64,000 bases of DNA, from contig NW_025804742.1 in assembly GCF_014805685.1 (NCBI RefSeq), positions 61,001-125,000 on the forward strand. The letters run 5' to 3'. The stretch's first letter is position 1. Every line of letters begins with the position of its first letter. Of the stretch, positions 24,304-63,303 are shown in pieces. Source of the stretch: Silurus meridionalis (lineage: Eukaryota > Chordata > Actinopteri > Siluriformes > Siluridae). A program made the translations under genes and the position numbers. A model generated the notes under the pieces. The model did no database searches and had not been told where the DNA came from. It was given only the letters and a program-made list of their open reading frames with translations.

Positions 24304-25498
24304 ATCCAAGATGGTGGCGCGACAGTAGCTCGCAGCGGCCTCTCCGGATCCAAAAATGGTGCTTTCATATTTAGCCCGACCTATTACAATACATGGACAC
24401 CAGAGTCAGCTGTGTTTATGTGTACGACCACCAGACACTGCTACGCTACAGGAATCATGCAACCAACAATCTGCATGATGAAGTTATTAATAACCTTTGC
24501 GACCTCGGCTTGCTGCGACCTCGGCCACAAAGACCATATCCTGCCTCAATGACTATCGTCCCGTCGCGCTCACTCCCATCGTGATGAAGTGCTTTGAGAG
24601 GTTTGTTATGAGGCACATTAAGACCCAGCTTCCACCCTCCCTGGACCCCATGCAGTTTGTGTATCATCCAAACCATTCCATGGATGATTCTATCTCCACA
24701 ACCCTCCATTTGGCCCAAACCCACCTGGATAACAAGGACTCATATGTACGAATGCTGTTCATTGACTTTAGCTCAGCATTCAACATAATAATTCCTCAGC
24801 ACCTGATTGAGAAGTTGAGCCTACTGGGCCTGAACACCCTCTGTAACTGGATCCTGGACTTCCTGGCTGAGAGACCTCAGTTAGTATGGATCGGGAACAG
24901 CATCTCCAGCACCACCACACTGAGCACTGGGGCCCCCCAGGGCTGTGTGCTCAGTCCACTGCTGTTCACTTTGCTGAATCACGACTGTGTAGCAATGCAC
25001 AGCTCGAATCATATCAAGTTTGCTGATGACACGAACGTGGTGGGTCTAATCAGCAAGAACGACGAGTCAGCATCACCTGGTCACTCAACACCAGCTCCAT
25101 CACCAAGAGCCCAGCAGCATCTCTGATTCCTTTACATGCTGTCTTTGCACGTCCTTGCTGCTGTTTTTTTGCACTACATTGCTCTGTTCTGTTTGTACTT
25201 TCTCCTGGGTATAGTTTTTACATTTCTCCTCACACAGTACTGTATATTTAAGTATACAGTAGGTTTACTAGTCGGCGCTATACTTGGTTTTTGTCTTTTG
25301 TCTTGTCTTGTGTTGTCTGTCTGTACTGTTCTTTTGTTTGCACTGTTTGCACCAGGCTGCACTCGATGTACTTTATGTTGTTTTGTTGTTTAGTGTAGCA
25401 CCAGGGTTCCGGAGGAACGTTGTTTCGTTTTTACTGTGTACTGTGTACCACTGTGTATAGTAAAAATGACAATAAAAGCCACTTGACTTGACTTGACT
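24304..25498 (+). mobile_element. Rex1/Babar-like LINE (F2) with two internal deletions
   Basis: 5' end with CAAGATGGTGGCG at 24308. The sequence then jumps at about 24530 into the RT ([66 protein letters not shown]). It then jumps at about 25120 to the 3' UTR, which ends tgacaataaaagccacttga with a (cttga)n tail. Frame 24497-25126 is open for 209 codons, but endonuclease and RT C-terminus are deleted. Confidence 0.8.
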
Positions 25499-25881
25499 TG
25501 AGAAGGCTGAGGAAAGCCCATCTTCCTCCCCCCATCCTGACCATGTTCTACAGAGGGACCATTGAGAGCATCTTGAGCAGCTGCATCACTCCCTGGTTTG
25601 GGAACTGCACCGTCTCGGACCACAAGACCCTACAGAGGATAGTGAGGACAGCTGAGAAGATCATCGGAGTCTCTCTCCCCTCTATTATGGACATGTACAC
25701 CACATGCTGCATCCGCAAAGCAAACACCATTGTGGACGACCACACACACCCCTCACACACACTTTTTACCCTCCTGCCATCAGGAAAACGGTTCCGAAGC
25801 ATTCGGGCAGCCACATCAAGACTGTGCAACACATTTTTCCCGCAAGCCAACAGGCTACTTAATACACAGAACTAAAGGGAT

Positions 25882-25930
<49 letters not shown>

Positions 25931-26089
25931 AAATGTGTGTTATCAAACTGTACAACCTGGACTTTACACTTAACACAAACTCATCACTCATCTCAATCCA
26001 TTCCACCATCATCTATTTTTATTATTTATATTTGACTGTACTACACTGTTTACATGCTGTCTTTTGCACCTTCGACTACTACAGTGGAA
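25499..26089 (+). mobile_element. Second Rex1-like F2 3' fragment, head-to-tail with the first
   Basis: It starts directly at the tail of the previous copy with the RT C-terminal region ([40 protein letters not shown]) and ends NRLLNTQN at 25873. A 3' UTR with (CA)n (25886-25928) follows. The frame 25498-25875 is fully open. Confidence 0.8.
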
Positions 26090-26442
26090 CCCCGTTGTAC
26101 GAGCATAATTCGTTCTTGAAAATTGCTCGTGTCCATTTACTCGTATGTCGAACTGATTTTCCCCATAGGAATGAATGTAAAAGTGATTTAATCCGTTCCG
26201 AGATGTCATTCGATCGCTTATTTCTGCACTTAAAAAGTATTTGTAGCCTATTTTTAAAAACAAATACACCGCAAATTACTGTAATATAAACATAATTTAA
26301 CAATTACTCATGTGATAGTGGTTGATTGCGAGTGTGAGACGCGCACCACGATCCATGGTAATTCTATTTACTTTCGTTTTCACAGCACCATCACTGATTT
26401 TCTTGGGAGACATTTTTCAAAATTTCTAGTGAAATAAAAATA

Positions 26443-27997
26443 CAGGGAGTGCAGAATTATTAGGCAAGTTGTATTTTTGAGGATTAATTTTATTTGAGGA
26501 TTTAATTTGAACAACAACCATGTTCTCAATGAACACAAAAAACTAATTAATATCAAAGCTGAATATTTTTGGAAGTAGTTTTAGTTTTAGCTATTTTAGG
26601 GGATATCTGTGTGTGCAGGTGACTATTACTGTGCATAATTATTAGGCAACTTAACAAAAAACAAATTCATACCCATTTCAATTATTTATTTTTACCAGTG
26701 AAACCAATATAACATCTCAACATTCACAAATATACATTTCTGACATTCAAAACCAAACAAAAACAAATCAGTGACCAATATAGCCACCTTTCTTTGCAAG
26801 GACACTCAAAAGCCTGCCATCCATGGATTCTGTCAGTGTTTTGATCTGTTCACCATCAACATTGCGTGCAGCAGCAACCACAGCCTCCCAGACACTGTTC
26901 AGAGAGGTGTACTGTTTTCCTCCTTGTAAATCGCACATTTGATGATGGACCACAGGTTCTCAATGGGGTTCAGATCAGGTGAACAAGGAGGCCATATCAT
27001 TAGATTTTCTTCTTTTATACCCTTTCTTGCCAGCCACGCTGTGGAGTACTTGGGCGTGTGTGATGGAGCATTGTCCTGCATGAAAATCATGTTTTTCTTG
27101 AAGGATGCAGACTTCTTCCTGTACCACTGCTTGAAGAAGGTGTCTTCCAGAAACTGGCAGTAGGACTGGGAGTTCAGCTTGACTCCATCCTCAACCCGAA
27201 AAGGCCCCACAAGCTCATCTTTGATGATACCAGCCCAAACCAGTACTCCACCTCCACCTTGCTGGCGTCTGAGTCGGACTGGAGCTCTCTGCCCTTTACC
27301 AATCCAGCCACGGGCCCATCCATCTGGCCCATCAAGACTCACTCTCATTTCATCAGTCCATAAAACCTTAGAAAATCAGTCTTGAGATATTTCTTGGCCC
27401 AGTCTTGACGTTTCAGCTTGTGTGTCTTGTTCAGTGGTGGTCGACTTTCTGCCTTTCTTACCTTGGCCATGTCTCTGAGTATTGCACACCTTGTGCTTTT
27501 GGGCACTCAGTGATGTTGCAGCTCTGAAATATGGCCAAACTGGTGGCAAGTGGCATCTTGGCAGCTGCACGCTTGACTTTTCTCAGTTCACGGGCAGTTA
27601 TTTTGCGCCTTGGTTTTTCCACACGCTTCTTGCGACCCTGTCGACTATTTTGAATGAAATGCTTGATTGTTCGATGATCACGCTTCAGAAGCTTGGCTAT
27701 TTTAAGACTGCTGCATCCTCTGCAATATATCTCACTATTTTTGACTTTTCTGAGCCTGTCAAGTCCTTCTTTTGACCCATTTTGCCAAAGGAAAGGAAGT
27801 TGCCTAATAATTATGCACACCTGATATAGGGTGTTGATGTCATTAGACCACACCCTTCTCATTACAGAGATGCACATCACCTAATATGCTTAATTGGTAG
27901 TAGGCTTTCCAGCCTATACAGCTTGGAGTAAGACAACATGCATAACGAGGATGATGTGGTCAAAATACTCATTTGCCTAATAATTCTGCACTCCCTG
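26443..27997 (-). mobile_element. Complete Tc1/mariner element with DD37E transposase and IR/DR ends
   Basis: A 1555-bp element flanked by TA on both sides (26441-26442, 27998-27999). The outer 25 bp (26443-26467, 27973-27997) are perfect inverted repeats starting cagggagtgcagaattatta. Inside each end a second related repeat occurs (gtgcataattattaggcaac, at about 26633-26652, and its inverse at about 27798-27817). The ends therefore show the IR/DR layout. The transposase reads right to left. The family resembles the DD37E group described in vertebrates as TRT, recalled from the literature and not checked. Confidence 0.9.
26768..27780 (-). pseudogene. DD37E Tc1-like transposase, frameshifted
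   Basis: Cut-and-paste transposase with bipartite HTH and RNase-H-like DDE domain. From the ATG at 27780: an HTH region (SSLKIAKLLKRDHRTIKHFI), a basic linker (GRKKRVEKPRRKITARELRK), then MRVSLDGPDGWARGW, GGGGVLVWAGI, the second Asp in MQDNAPSH and the Glu in NPIENLW. Between that Asp and Glu there are 37 residues, against 34 in classical Tc1. The C-terminus LLSVLAKKGGYIGH ends at 26768. Frameshifts near 27705, 27470 and 26930 break it. Expected length about 335 residues, matching the family. Confidence 0.88.
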
Positions 27998-28080
27998 TAT
28001 AAAACTAAAAAAAGTTACTGTGGGAGAGCGTATGAATACGGGAGCCACTTTTATTTGTTTTTTTTTGTGTCGGTCTGCTT

Positions 28081-28566
28081 AGTTCAATTCAATTCAATTC
28101 ATTTTTATTTGTATAGCGCTTTTAACAATGAACATTGTCTCAAAGCAGCTTTACACAGATAATGTGGTGATTAAACGTAAATATGTTCTTTGTAAGTATG
28201 TTTGTCCCTGATGAGCAACTGTGGCAAGGAAAAACTCCCGAGATGGCATAAGGAAGAAACCTTGAGAGGAACCAGACTCAGAGGAACCCATCCTCATCTG
28301 GGTTGCACCAAATGTCCATTTGAAGCAGATATACAATGTTGCGGGTTACAGTGATGACGATCAGAAGCAAACTGCACTCAGTGCAGCAGACCGCCGACAC
28401 CAACTACAGTCCAATCCGTCCTCAAAGCACCCGTTCTACTCCGAATTACATGGAACCACCCAAGGTGTTGATGAGATACCGTCCCAAGCTGCACAAGTGT
28501 GAAGATCCACGAAGGGAGAGGGCCAGGAACAGTGGTCACTGGAACCTCAGGAGCATGTTTAACTCG

Positions 28567-28605
<39 letters not shown>

Positions 28606-29219
28606 GACGGGAAGAGAAGGATATGGATTATTAAGTGTAACTATTGGTGTATGAAAGTTAATGTCACTGTGCAGTTTGGACTCCGGCAAGACTCGCTATG
28701 GCAGCATAACTAAAAGGGAGAACCAGAAGGTAACACAGACATGAGGGATCTCTGGGATGAGGCGACCCACCACACCACCGTCAACAAACCTGAGTGAGCG
28801 TGTGAATGTGAGGGGCGACAGCATACAAATATACCAGTTCACCAAACACTCTATATCCATGTTCCTCCAGATCTGTGCCTTTACCTAAGAAAAACCTAAT
28901 GATAAAAGGCTTGACTAAATAAATACGTTTTCAACCTCGAGACTGAGACTGTGTCCGAGTCCCGAACACTGGTTGGAAGGCTGTTCCATAACTGTGGGGC
29001 TTTATAAGAGAAAGATCTGCCCCCTGCTGTAGTCTTCATTATTTGAGGAACCAACAGATAGCCAGCACCTTTTGATCTAAGTAGGCGTGGAGGATCATAC
29101 TGGTACAAAAGTTCACTCAGATACTGCGGTGCGAGAGCGTTAAGTGCTTTATACGTCAGTAGTAGTATTTTATAATCAATGCGAGATTTGATTGGGAGCC
29201 AGTGTAGACTGATTAAAAC
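28081..29219 (-). mobile_element. L2-A LINE, 3' end
   Basis: Reverse-oriented, nearly identical to 15507-16650, including the GA microsatellite (28569-28601). The tail is (caatt)n at 28084-28099. The RT C-terminal frame is shortened by a small deletion at about 28940. It ends abruptly at 29219, where RTE sequence starts. Confidence 0.85.
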
Positions 29220-29560
29220 AATACCACCACTCCTCTCTCCACCCTGTCATACGCTTTCTCTAAATCCACAAACACACAATGCACCTTCTGACCTTCTCTA
29301 TACTTCTCCATCAACATTCTCAAAGCAAATAAGGCATATGTGGTGCTCTTCCTCAGCATGAAACCATACTGCTGCTCACAGATGGTCACCTCTTCTCTCA
29401 GCCTGGCTTCCACTACTCTTTCCCATAACTTCATGGTGTGACTGATCAACTTCTCACCTTCCAAAATCCTTTAAACCAATCTGGTTAAAAACTCCACTGC
29501 ATCTCTCCTAAACATCTCCATGCTTCTACCCATATGTCATCTGATCCTACCGACTGTTCA
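29219..29560 (-). mobile_element. RTE LINE, internal RT fragment
   Basis: Minus strand encodes KLISHTMKLWERVVEARLRE, EQQYGFMLRKSTTYALFAL and FVDLEKAYDRV, the RT fingers/palm seen at 7170-7410. Neither end of the element is present. Confidence 0.85.
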
Positions 29561-29571
29561 TTCTTCACTCA

Positions 29572-29826
29572 TAATAATAATTACAATACAAAATAATATA
29601 ATATAATATAATATAATATAATTTTAATATAATATAATATAATATAATTTTAATATAATATAATATAATATAATTTTAATATAATATAATATAATTTTAA
29701 TATAATAAAATAAAATATAATTATAATATAATAAAATAAAATAAAATATAATATAATATAATTATAATAAAATATAATATAATATAATTATAATATAATA
29801 AAATATAATATAATTATAATATAATC
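29572..29826. repeat. A/T minisatellite (aatataatataat units)
   Basis: About 250 bp of aatat/aattttaat units with homogeneous higher-order spacing of roughly 45-50 bp in its first half. No coding content. It lies about 200 bp upstream of the myosin promoter region. Confidence 0.9.
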
Positions 29827-30029
29827 GAATAGAACGATCACGTGCTTAGTTTCTTTGTTTCCCCTTTGTGTCTGTATCATGAATAATTCAGTAAAAATGA
29901 ATCATAAGCCATGTTTTGGGGGATTTATAGGTTAAAGTAATATTTTTGTTGTGTATTTGTTCTGTTGTGTAATTTAGAGAAATGTTTCATTAGTAAAAAG
30001 TCTTTAATAAAGACACACTGCTCTGTACT

Positions 30030-30331
30030 CGGTGCACGCGCACTGAAAAGCCCTGGAGGAGCGGGTTATTATTGTTCTCATTGGGCGTGGTCTGAGAGTG
30101 ATTGATGTGCGGTTAAGCCCCGCCCCCATCCAGGGAGTCGCAGCACAAAGCGGCAGCAGCATCAGGGAGCGTCGAGGAGCTTCATCATCATCATCATCAC
30201 CACCACCACATCATCCTTCTTCTCAGCTCCGCTTCTCAAATCCGAATAAAACACAACCATCTGTACGGAACCACAGCGCGCGCCGCAGCCCCACATTCAC
30301 GCGCTCGACTCCTTATTCGGTTTAAATGTGA
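30030..30331 (+). promoter_or_regulatory. Putative promoter and 5' UTR of the class X myosin gene
   Basis: This stretch is much richer in G+C and CpG than its surroundings. An inverted CCAAT box (cattggg at about 30078-30084) and a GC box (gccccgccccc at 30116-30126) lie 200-250 bp upstream of the start codon. No TATA box is evident. A (tca)n run is at 30181-30200. Transcript start is inferred, not seen. CpG-rich, TATA-less promoters are usual for broadly expressed vertebrate genes. Confidence 0.55.
30098..30331 (+). promoter_or_regulatory. Chained upstream ORFs ahead of the myosin start
   Basis: An upstream frame of 75 codons (30098-30325) ends in TAA. It is followed with no gap by ATGTGA (30326-30331), a minimal start-stop ORF, and then by an ATG of the myosin frame (30332). 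All four elements share one frame. Whether the 75-codon ORF is inside the transcript depends on the start site, which is unknown. Confidence 0.5.
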
Positions 30332-57303
<26,972 letters not shown>

Positions 57304-57429
57304 GTCAGTGCAGTACATAAAAAAACATGTAAATCAGAGCTGAGGATTTAATACTAATATACATTTAATTCTGCAGAATTAAAGAGTCAATTATACTTAT
57401 ATATACATTAGATTAATGACGGAGCTAAT

Positions 57430-57918
57430 TGTCAGCCAGCGGCACGCGCACTTCCGCAGCTCCCGCTTCCGGGGGAGCACGATCTTGCAGCCGTCCCGGC
57501 CGCCATCTTCCCGCTGCATAAATCGACGCAGATTCCTCGTGTTCTTCCTGATCTTTGTTTAGACTTTCCTGCACCTTGTTTTGCTTCCCGGATGCTTTGG
57601 TTTTGGATCTTCCGTTTTTTTTGGATTCGCGATTTGCCACCAGTTGCGGTTTGTTTTTGATTTTTCTATTTTTCAAAACTCACACTGATTCTCTCACTCG
57701 GCCCCACCCCTGCATGGCATGGTGTGGTCGTAAGTTTTTGGACGCTGTGTTTTGTGTTTTTTTTATACGTGAACTATTCAGCCTGTGGCAAGTTTCAGAC
57801 ACTTTAGTTTTGAGCTTTTTGTTCTGCAAGGACATTTTGTTTTGCCTGAATTGTTTTTTGTTTTTAAAGACTTAAAATATGCGTTCTGCATTTAGATTCA
57901 CCTACCCACACCCTGAGA
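57430..57918 (+). mobile_element. 5' LTR of a Ty3/Gypsy retrotransposon
   Basis: Starts TGTCAGCC; the block from about 57585 to 57890 matches 63610-63925 (ctattcagcctgtgg, gttctgcaaggacatt, aaagacttaaaatat). The exact 3' boundary near ccctgaga is estimated. It lies in the myosin intron in the same orientation as the gene. Confidence 0.8.
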
Positions 57919-57936
57919 TGTAAGATCTGGCCAGAC

Positions 57937-58815
57937 ATGGACCCAGCGGATGATCTCCAGACTCAACTCTCCTCTCTGGTGCAGATCACCATCTCCCATC
58001 ACCAACAGAAACAGGAATTGGCAAATGGCTGGCCCTTCAGCGCAACAAAGCCCCTGTAGCTCAGGCCTCTGTTTCAGAAACCCCCACTAATAATGCCCCT
58101 ACATCAGCACCTCAGTGTGAGGTTCATCTACCGACCTCTGAGCACTTTGCTCTACAACTGGGGGAGTGCAGGCCATTCCTGTTGCACTGCAAAATAACTT
58201 TTCAGTTTCGGCCATCGTCTTTCTCGGATGAACTTACCAAGGTGGCCTATGTGATCGCCTACTTTCTGGTAAGGCCAAACGGCGGGTCACGGTGGAGTGG
58301 GAATGTAAGTTCTCTGTCTGTGGCTCCTACCGTGGTTTCCGAGGAGCTACGCAAGATATTCGGCTTGGCCACCCCCCGACAGGATGCGGCCCGGTCCTTA
58401 TTCCAGACCACTCAAGACAGGGATCCCTAGCTGAATATGTCACAGACTTTCGCACTGCTGCAGCAGAGAGTGGGTGGGATTCCACAGCTTTCTATGGTGC
58501 TTTTATCTGGGGACTAAATGCTGAGATCAAGAATGAGCTTGCGGGCCGAGATCTTTCAGAGGGCCTGGCCACCCGATCCGACCGGCGGATGAGGGAGTTC
58601 CACTCTGAGGGGGGGTACCTTAGACCCTGTCAGCCCGGTCCATCTCCTGACCCACCTCACTTCAATACTTTACAAAACCTGCCTCTGCATCCTATGGAGA
58701 TGGGCCACCTCCACTAGCGAGAAGAAGAGGTGTCGCTCTCACGGACTCTGCCTGTATTGTGGCAAGACAGGGCACATGGCCACCTGTCCAGCAAAAGAAA
58801 GGGCTCGGCATTGAA
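57937..58815 (+). pseudogene. Ty3/Gypsy gag, broken
   Basis: Gag-type frame from ATG 57937 (MDPADDLQTQLSSLV). After several frame changes come a capsid-like part (AEYVTDFRTAAAESGWDSTA, 58434-58495) and a CCHC zinc knuckle, CLYCGKTGHMATC (about 58749-58790). Stops near 58060, 58428 and 58815. In the family Gag forms the intracellular particle and the knuckle binds RNA. Confidence 0.78.
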
Positions 58816-58859
58816 TATGGGGCCAACGCCGGGCCAAGGACTTCCAGCCCCCTTCAAAC

Positions 58860-61020
58860 GTTGCTCAAGGTTCGGATCGACGTCATGGGCCACAGCCATG
58901 AATTAGCGGTGTTTGTTGACTCTGGTAGCGGATGCTGAATTTTTGGATGAGGACCTTGCTCGCCAACTGGAGCATTAAATCCGAATCCTGGTCCACACCT
59001 TTAACGACCACGTTCTCCATTGGGTCACATTCACCGCATCAAGCCCCTCCTGGTCTCCACCGCTAAACAACATCATGAATGGTTATCATTCCTCATCATC
59101 CCATCTCCGCGAGAACCTGCCATGTTAGGTTTTCCGTGGTTGCAGAGGCATAACCCTCACTTGGACTAGACCAGTGGCCGGGTGTTGGAATCCGGAATCG
59201 TCCGGAATCACTACCTCCCCACCGTCCATATGATTGCTTTATTGACCTATTGCCGGGAGCGACACCCATCCCGGCGTCGCCTCTACCACCTGACTGGTCC
59301 TGAAAGAGAGGCTATGACTAATTACATCTGGGAGTCCCTCACATCTGGTATCATCTGCCCTTCCTCCTCCGTGGCTGGGATAGGTTCTTTTTTGTGAAAA
59401 AGAAGGACAAGAGCCTCTGCCCCTGCATTGACTACCGGGGACTTAACTCCATCACCATTAAGAATCGGTACCCCTTGCCCTTGATGTCTTTGGCCTTTGA
59501 GCTCCTCCAGGAGGCCACCTTCTTTACCAAGCTAGACCTCCACAAAGCTTACCACCTTGTATGCATCTGGGAGGGGGACCAATGGAAGACAGCCTTTTAA
59601 CACCCCGGCAGGCCACTATGAGTACTTGGTCATGTCGTTTGGCCTCACTAATGCCCCAGCAGTCTTCCAGGCCCTGGTTAATGACGTCCTTCGGGACACG
59701 CTCCATTGTTTTGTGTTTGTCTACCTGGACGACATATTAATCTACTCCTGCTCCCTGGTAGAACACCACTGCCATGTACACACTGTGCTCACCCATCTAC
59801 TTCAGAACCAGTTGTATGTGTTTGGAATCCAGAGGCGGAACAGGCCTTTCTGGAACTCAAGACCCGGTTCACCTCTGCACCGATCCTTACTCTGCCCAAC
59901 CCTTCCCAGCAATTTATTGACAAGGTTGATGCCTCCGACAAAGTCATGGGGGCCATCCTGTCTCAAAGAGGAACCACTGTAAACCGCCTCCATCCATGTG
60001 CCTTCTTCTCACGTTGACTAAATCCCGCGGAGTATCACCTGGAGTATCTACGAGCAGTCAATCGTCTCAACCCCCAGCAGGCCAGGTGGGGGCTATTTTT
60101 TGGACGTTTTTACCCTGTCCATCCATCTGGTCTCCAAAAACAGCAAACCAGATGCCCTGTCTGGACTAGGTTCCCACAACGAAGAGGGAGGGGAAGACCC
60201 GATCCATATCCTTCCTCCATCAGTTTCTGTTCAAGCCCTTTGCTTGGACATTGAACGCAAGGTGCACAGAGCTACTTCGGAACCCCGGGTGGCTGTCCGT
60301 AGGGAAGAATCTATGTTCTGGACCAGCTCTGTTTTAGGTCCTCCAATGCTGCCAGAGCTGTCGACTTTTCTGCAACCTGGGTACCCCCTGCACCTTGGAA
60401 CTCCTGCAGCAACGTTTTTGGTGGCCCACTATCAAGGAAGATGTTCACCAGTTGGTGGCTTCCTGTCCTATTTGCACCTAGCACAAGAGCCCCAGAAACT
60501 CTCCCGCAGGTCTCCTCTGTCCACTTCCCATTCCCCCATTGACCGTGGTCCCATTTAGCCTTAGATTTTGTTACCGGTCTACCCCTCTTAGCTGGCCATA
60601 CCACCATTCTCTCAGTAATAGATCGGTTTTCCAAAATGGCCCACTTTATACCTCTTCCAAAATTGCCCTCGACCAAGGAGACTGCCCAGCTCCTGCCACA
60701 GCATGTTTTCCGGGTCCATGGTCTCCCAAGTAAAATAGTCTCTGATCGGGGCCCACAGTTTACTGCCAATTTTTGGAGAAAATTCTGCCGCCTCCTGGGT
60801 ATTTCAGTCAGCTTATATTCCAGTTTCACCTGCAGACCATCAGGCAAGCAGAATGGCTAAACCAAGACCTGGAGATGGTGCATAGCATCATTTGCACCAA
60901 TGACAATGCCTCGTGGGCTTTACAATTGATATGGGCTGAATATGCCTATAATACTCTGCCATCCTGAGCCACCGGCCTCTCCCCTTTCCAGGCCGCTTAT
61001 GGTTACCACCCACCCATTTT
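58860..61020 (+). pseudogene. Ty3/Gypsy pol, broken (protease, RT, RNase H, integrase)
   Basis: Protease active-site block AVFVDSGSG at about 58906. RT from about 59270: [43 protein letters not shown] and the active site YLDDILIYS (59721-59747). A deletion after about 59820 removes the segment before the RNase H-like [12 protein letters not shown]. Integrase: [14 protein letters not shown] (about 60605-60650) and [14 protein letters not shown] (60737-60775) carry the two Asp. The following Glu region is frameshifted near 60855. It is interrupted at about 61020 by a LINE. Stops are numerous. Confidence 0.82.
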
Positions 61021-61217
61021 TTCCTCCTAAGAGCGCTGCTGAAACAAAGAGACTCTGCCTTCAGATCAGGGGACAAGGCGGCCTTAAAAACAGCAAAGGC
61101 CAAACTGTCTCGTGTCATCAGAGAGGCGAAGCGCGCACACGCGAAGAAAATCCACAACCACTTCCAGGACAGCGGAGACACCCGGCGCATGTGGCAGGGC
61201 ATCCAGGTGATCACGAA

Positions 61218-62695
61218 TTACAAGCTGAACGACTTCTACGCCCAGTTTGAGGTACAGAACAACGTGAAGGCGAGGAAGACCACCCTTCCTCCCACTGACC
61301 AGGTGCTCTGTCTAACCACAGCTGAAGTGAGGAAAACTCTATGCAGAGTTAACCCACGGAAGTCTGCTGGACCAGACAACATTCCTGGCAGAGTGCTCAG
61401 GGAATGTGCAGAACAGCTAGCAGATGTCTTTACTGACATCTTCAACATCTCCTGAGCAGCAATGTTGTTCCCACATGCCTCAAGACAACGACCATTGTTC
61501 CCGCGCTGAAGAAATCTACTGTCTCCTGCCTCAATGACTATCGTCCTGTTGTGCTCACACCCATCGTGATGAAGTGCTTTGAGAGGCTCGTCATGAGGCA
61601 CATTAAGACACAGCTTCCACCCTCCCTGGACCCCATGCAGTTTGCGTATCGTCCAAACCGTTCCATGGACGATGCTATCTCCACAACCCTCCATCTGGCC
61701 CTCACCCACCTGGATAACAAGGACTCGTATGTACGAATGCTGTTCATTGACTTCAGCTCAGCATTCAACACAATCATTCCTCAGCACCTGATCAAGAAGT
61801 TGAACCTTCTGGGCCTGAACACCTCCCTCTGTAACTGGATCCTGGACTTCCTGACTGGGAGACCTCAGTCAGTCAGGATCGGGAACAGCATCTCCAGCAC
61901 CACCACAGTGAGCACTGGGCCCCCCCCAGGGCTGTGTGCTCAGCCCACTGCTGTTCACTTTGCTGACTCACGACTGTGTAGCAGTGCACAGCTCGAACCA
62001 CATCATCAAGTTTGCTGATGACACGACCGTGGTGGGTCTAATCAGCAAGAACGACGAGTCAGCATATAGAGAGGAGGTGCAACGGTTAACTGCCTGGTGT
62101 GGAGCAAACAACCTGTCTCTGAACATCGACAAAACGAAAGAGATGGTTGTGGACTTCAGGAGAGCACAGAGTGACCAATCTCCACTGATTATTGATGGAT
62201 CCTCAGTGGAGATCGTCAAGAGCACCAAATTCCTTGGTGTTCAACTGGCAGACAACCTCACCTGGTCACTCAACACCAGCTCCATCACAAAGAAAGCCCA
62301 GCAGTGTCTCTACTTCCTGAGAAGGCTGAGGAAAACCCACCTCCCTCCCCCCATCCTGTCCTGACCATGTTCTACAGAGGGACCATTTAAAGGATCTTGA
62401 GCAGCTGCATCACTGCCTGGTTTGGGAACTGCATCGTCTCGGACCGCAAGACCCTACAGAGGATAGTGAGGACAGCTGAGAAGATCATCGGAGTCTCTCT
62501 CCCCTCTATCATGGACATTTACACCACACGCTGCATCCGCAAAGCACACAGCATTGTGGAAGATCAACACACACCCGTCACACACACTTTTTACCCTCCT
62601 GCCATCAGGAAAACGGTTCCGAAGCATTCGGGCCGCCACAACAAGACTGTGCAACAGTTTCTTTCCATAAGCCATCAGGCTTCTCAACACACAGA
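61218..62695 (+). pseudogene. Rex1-like F2 reverse transcriptase, frameshifted
   Basis: RT fingers to palm: [61 protein letters not shown] one-base insertion near 61925 (run of C) shifts GAPQGC. The active site FADDTTVV (about 62008-62031) is intact in the next frame, followed by LSLNIDKTKEMVVDFRRAQS. Further stops lie near 61453 and 62362. Confidence 0.85.
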
Positions 62696-62707
62696 AATGA
62701 AACGGAA

Positions 62708-62708
<1 letters not shown>

Positions 62709-62743
<35 letters not shown>
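62709..62743. repeat. (CA)n microsatellite in LINE 3' UTR
   Basis: About 17 units, at the same site as in the copy at 25886, so it belongs to the LINE family. Confidence 0.95.
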
Positions 62744-62744
<1 letters not shown>

Positions 62745-63303
62745 AAATGTGTGTAACGAACTGTAAAATTTAACACACACTCATCACTCATCTCAATCCA
62801 TTTTACCACCATTCATTTATTTATTATTTATTATTCTCGACTGTACCACACTTTCAACTGCTGTTTTTTGCACATTATCATTTATCACTGTATTAGACTG
62901 TTTTCATGCTGTTTTTTGCACTACTTTGACTGCTGCTGCATTTTTACACTACATTGTTCTGTTTATACTCACTTCTGGGGTATAGTTTTTATTTTGTATA
63001 GTTTTTACAGTTTTCTTGTACAGTACTGTATAATCAAGTATACAGTAGGTTTACTGGTTGGCGCTATATTGGGTTTTGTGTCTTGTCTTGTGTTGTCTAT
63101 CTGCACTGTCTGTCTGCACTGTTTGCACTAGGTTGCACTCGATGCACTTTATGTAGCTTGTGTTGTAGCTCTATGTTGTTTTGTTTGTTGTTGTTTAGTG
63201 TAGCACCAGGGTTCCGGAGGAACGTTGTCTCGTTTTTACTGTGTACCACTGTGTATAGTAGAAATGACAATAAAAGCCTCTTGACTCTTGACTTGACTTG
63301 ACT

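Larger units (their letters stand above)
26090..28060. mobile_element. Remnant of a TA-flanked DNA transposon, split by a DD37E Tc1 element
   Basis: Begins (TA)cagtggaaccccgttgtac with gcataattcgttcttgaaaa, an end type seen in pogo/Tigger-like elements. No transposase is present. The sequence is interrupted at 26441-27999. The right part (28000-28060) has no clear terminal repeat. Family assignment is tentative. Confidence 0.4.
61021..63303 (+). mobile_element. Rex1/Babar-like LINE (F2) inserted in gypsy integrase
   Basis: 5'-truncated LINE: linker ([14 protein letters not shown] about 61180), RT, C-terminal region and 3' UTR ending tgacaataaaagcctcttga with a (cttga)n tail at 63270-63303. 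The gypsy frame resumes right after it. It shares the family with 21709, 24304 and 25499. Confidence 0.88.

Noticed and set aside
26899..27348. 149-codon ORF as a host gene
   Set aside because: It carries the DDE motifs and lies within terminal inverted repeats of a Tc1-like element.
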